DNA of 25,376 bases, taken from JAYODW01 sp038116745 (GTDB lineage: Bacteria > Pseudomonadota > Gammaproteobacteria > Ga0077536). Each line of letters starts with the position of its first letter. Position 1 is the stretch's first letter. The notes beneath the pieces were generated by a model that saw only the letters and a list, made by a program, of their open reading frames with translations, was not told where the DNA came from and ran no database searches. The stretch lies in contig JAYODW010000059.1 in assembly GCA_038116745.1 (NCBI GenBank), positions 1 through 25,376 of the forward strand, given 5' to 3'. The position numbers were made by a program, and so were the translations under genes. This document shows, in pieces, positions 24,246-25,376 of the stretch.

Positions 24246-24391
24246 TCTCTTACCTCCATGGAGCCGCCGCGCAAAGCGCGGTATGAAGCGCGGATATTAC
24301 ACGCCGGGCCAAGGTACGGAGCGCGTCGCCAAACTCAAGTAAAAAGGCGATCTGCTACCATGCGCCCCGCTCGCAAACTGGGAGAACAACC
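24246..24391. promoter_or_regulatory. Divergent control region between the polysaccharide locus and the ccm side
   Basis: Minus-strand TAATAT (24299-24294) is a possible -10 box for the epimerase-tviB-ugd operon, without a good -35. Plus-strand TGCTACCAT (24353-24361) is an extended -10 candidate for the gene at 24392, with a start near 24368. A perfect hairpin CCGCGC-AAA-GCGCGG (24267-24281) would lie in the leader of the polysaccharide operon just before its ribosome binding site and might affect translation. It has no T run, so it is not a terminator. Confidence 0.35.
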
Positions 24392-24802
24392 ATGGCTGGA
24401 TACGAAGACAGCAGCCTCGATGGGATCGCCGTCGACGTCGATAATCTCTACCGAGAGGAGTCGATAACCGATCTGCGCGCAGCGACCATTCGCCGCATGG
24501 TACCGATCAATCGAGATGGGAATGTAGACCAGAGCCGGCCGGTCAGGTTCGTGGGCGACACTACCCTGATGACGCAGATGGGCCCGATCCCGGTCCAGTT
24601 TCCACTGGAGGTCGACACCCTGGAAGCAGCCTGTGACGCCTTCGGCGACGGCGTGCGCCAGGCCATTGAAAAACTGAATGAAAGGGCCCGCGAGATGGCT
24701 CGGGAAGAGGCGTCGAGGATTGTTGTCCCAGGTCAGGGAGGTGGGGGCATGGGTATGCCCGGAGCGGGGATGCCGCCGGGCGGCAAGCTTAAGCTCGACT
24801 GA
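24392..24802 (+). CDS. Small conserved-type cytosolic protein with Gly/Met-rich tail
   Basis: This 136-residue protein starts at an ATG with GGGAG seven bases upstream. It has no signal peptide or membrane segment. The body (about 1-110) is mixed alpha/beta with a long helical stretch near the end (about 80-110, rich in Glu, Arg and Ala). The tail GQGGGGMGMPGAGMPPGG is Gly/Met/Pro-rich and flexible, a little like the GGM tail of GroEL. I recall similar proteins annotated only as cytoplasmic protein in related gammaproteobacteria, sometimes near ccm genes, but I cannot verify this. It is followed after 54 bases by ccmA on the same strand. The function is unknown. Confidence 0.8.
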   Translation: MAGYEDSSLDGIAVDVDNLYREESITDLRAATIRRMVPINRDGNVDQSRPVRFVGDTTLMTQMGPIPVQFPLEVDTLEAACDAFGDGVRQAIEKLNERAREMAREEASRIVVPGQGGGGMGMPGAGMPPGGKLKLD

Positions 24803-24856
24803 TTTATGTCTTTCGCCGGCATCGATGGATCGATCCGGCCGCGCTGATTGTTCGGC

Positions 24857-25376
24857 GTGACGAACCGCTCGGACTCCCCGCTGCTGCAGGTCCGTGACCT
24901 GACCCTGGAGCGAGGCTCCCGCGTTCTGGTTGCAGGCCTGACGTTTTCCGCTGCACGCGGTGAACTGCTCCAGGTGGTGGGACCCAACGGTGCTGGGAAA
25001 TCCACCTTGTTACGAGCCATTGCTGGACTGCACCTTCCGGAGAGTGGAACCATCGCATGGAACTCGGAACGCGGACCATGCGTCCCCAGCGAGCTGGTCT
25101 CTTATCTGGGACACCTCCCCGGCATCAGTAGCGAGCTTTCCGGGGCTGAAAATCTGGAATTCGCGGCCGCTATCAGTGGTCAGGGCGGTTCAGCCCGGGT
25201 TGCTGAGAGCTTGGACCGAGTGAACGCCACTAAATTTTCGCGCAGGCCAGTCCGCGGCCTGTCCGCAGGCCAGCGCCAGCGCATTGCGCTCGCCCGAGTT
25301 TTGCTACTCGGCCGGCCACTGTGGCTGTTGGATGAACCGTTTACCTCGCTCGACTCTGCCGCAAGAGAGCTGACCG
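24857..25376 (+). CDS. ccmA: Haem exporter ATP-binding protein CcmA (3' end cut by window)
   Basis: CcmA is the ATPase of the CcmABCD complex, which releases haem-loaded CcmE for cytochrome c maturation at the inner membrane. About 173 codons are seen from the GTG at 24857 and the frame is open at the window end. Visible are Walker A GPNGAGKST, the CcmA-like segment LGHLPGISSELSGAENL, the signature LSAGQRQR and Walker B PLWLLDEPFTSLD. These features, and the short linker between Walker A and signature, separate it from general ABC ATPases. An in-frame TTG at 24848 is an alternative start; a stop at 24845-24847 excludes anything longer. The rest of the ccm operon would be expected to the right. 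Confidence 0.9.
   Translation, partial: MTNRSDSPLLQVRDLTLERGSRVLVAGLTFSAARGELLQVVGPNGAGKSTLLRAIAGLHLPESGTIAWNSERGPCVPSELVSYLGHLPGISSELSGAENLEFAAAISGQGGSARVAESLDRVNATKFSRRPVRGLSAGQRQRIALARVLLLGRPLWLLDEPFTSLDSAARELT

Noticed and set aside
24340..24360. JUMPstart/ops-like element before the polysaccharide operon
   Set aside because: The minus strand has GGTAGC, matching only part of the GGCGGTAGCNT element, and it lies upstream of the candidate -10 box, where an RfaH recruitment site would not work.
1..25376. CRISPR array, tRNA, rRNA or riboswitch
   Set aside because: No regularly spaced repeats, cloverleaf ends or conserved riboswitch cores were recognised on either strand; the check was by eye only. 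In particular no preQ1 riboswitch-like sequence was evident before the queuosine-precursor transporter.

Overview
The window reads as a high-GC (roughly 60%), gene-dense stretch of a gammaproteobacterial chromosome. The evidence is a PpnN-type nucleosidase, a CcmA-type haem exporter ATPase preceded by a small conserved protein, a Pseudomonas-like WbpL/WbpM O-antigen initiation pair, tightly overlapping genes and frequent GTG/TTG starts. I cannot name the genus; an environmental lineage around Xanthomonadales, Nevskiales or Chromatiales is my best guess. I saw no tRNA, rRNA, CRISPR array, insertion sequence or prophage gene.

Layout. Positions 1-2175 (minus strand) hold an acyl-CoA ligase-type AMP-forming enzyme followed by a CnoX-like thioredoxin cut by the window edge. 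A divergent intergenic region (2176-2384) leads to a plus-strand run: an uncharacterised 317-residue protein, a small secreted protein and a queuosine-precursor (VUT-type) transporter. After a 226-base gap, which carries a minus-strand intrinsic terminator and a possible small RNA, come three overlapping plus-strand genes resembling AttE, AttF/G and AttH: an ABC ATPase, a ten-helix FtsX-type permease and a CrtC/lipocalin-like exported protein. ppnN converges on them from 10621. A short regulatory region with divergent promoters and six GATC sites separates ppnN from a small, very acidic coiled-coil protein (10770-11012).

Positions 11252-24245 are a surface-polysaccharide locus, entirely on the minus strand and apparently in two transcription units. 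The upstream unit (24245 to 20640) encodes a UDP-glucuronate 4-epimerase-like enzyme, a TviB/WbpO-type UDP-HexNAc dehydrogenase and a UDP-glucose 6-dehydrogenase, which supply acidic sugar nucleotides. The downstream unit (20361 to 11252) encodes an AsnB-family amidotransferase, two GT4 glycosyltransferases, a sugar-nucleotide ketoreductase/epimerase, a WbpL-type polyprenyl-phosphate sugar-1-phosphate transferase, a WbpM/CapD-type 4,6-dehydratase and GalU. Together they predict a glycan started on undecaprenyl phosphate with QuiNAc or FucNAc and containing uronic acids, some probably amidated. No flippase, polymerase, chain-length regulator or ABC exporter for this glycan lies in the window.

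At the right end, transcription turns to the plus strand: a 136-residue conserved protein with a Gly/Met-rich tail, then ccmA, truncated by the window end.

The most unusual signals are non-coding: the terminator at 4670-4695 with an adjacent anti-Shine-Dalgarno-like pyrimidine tract, and the GATC-rich divergent control region at 10644-10756. The AttEFGH-like transporter is the best candidate for a functional system whose substrate is not described.
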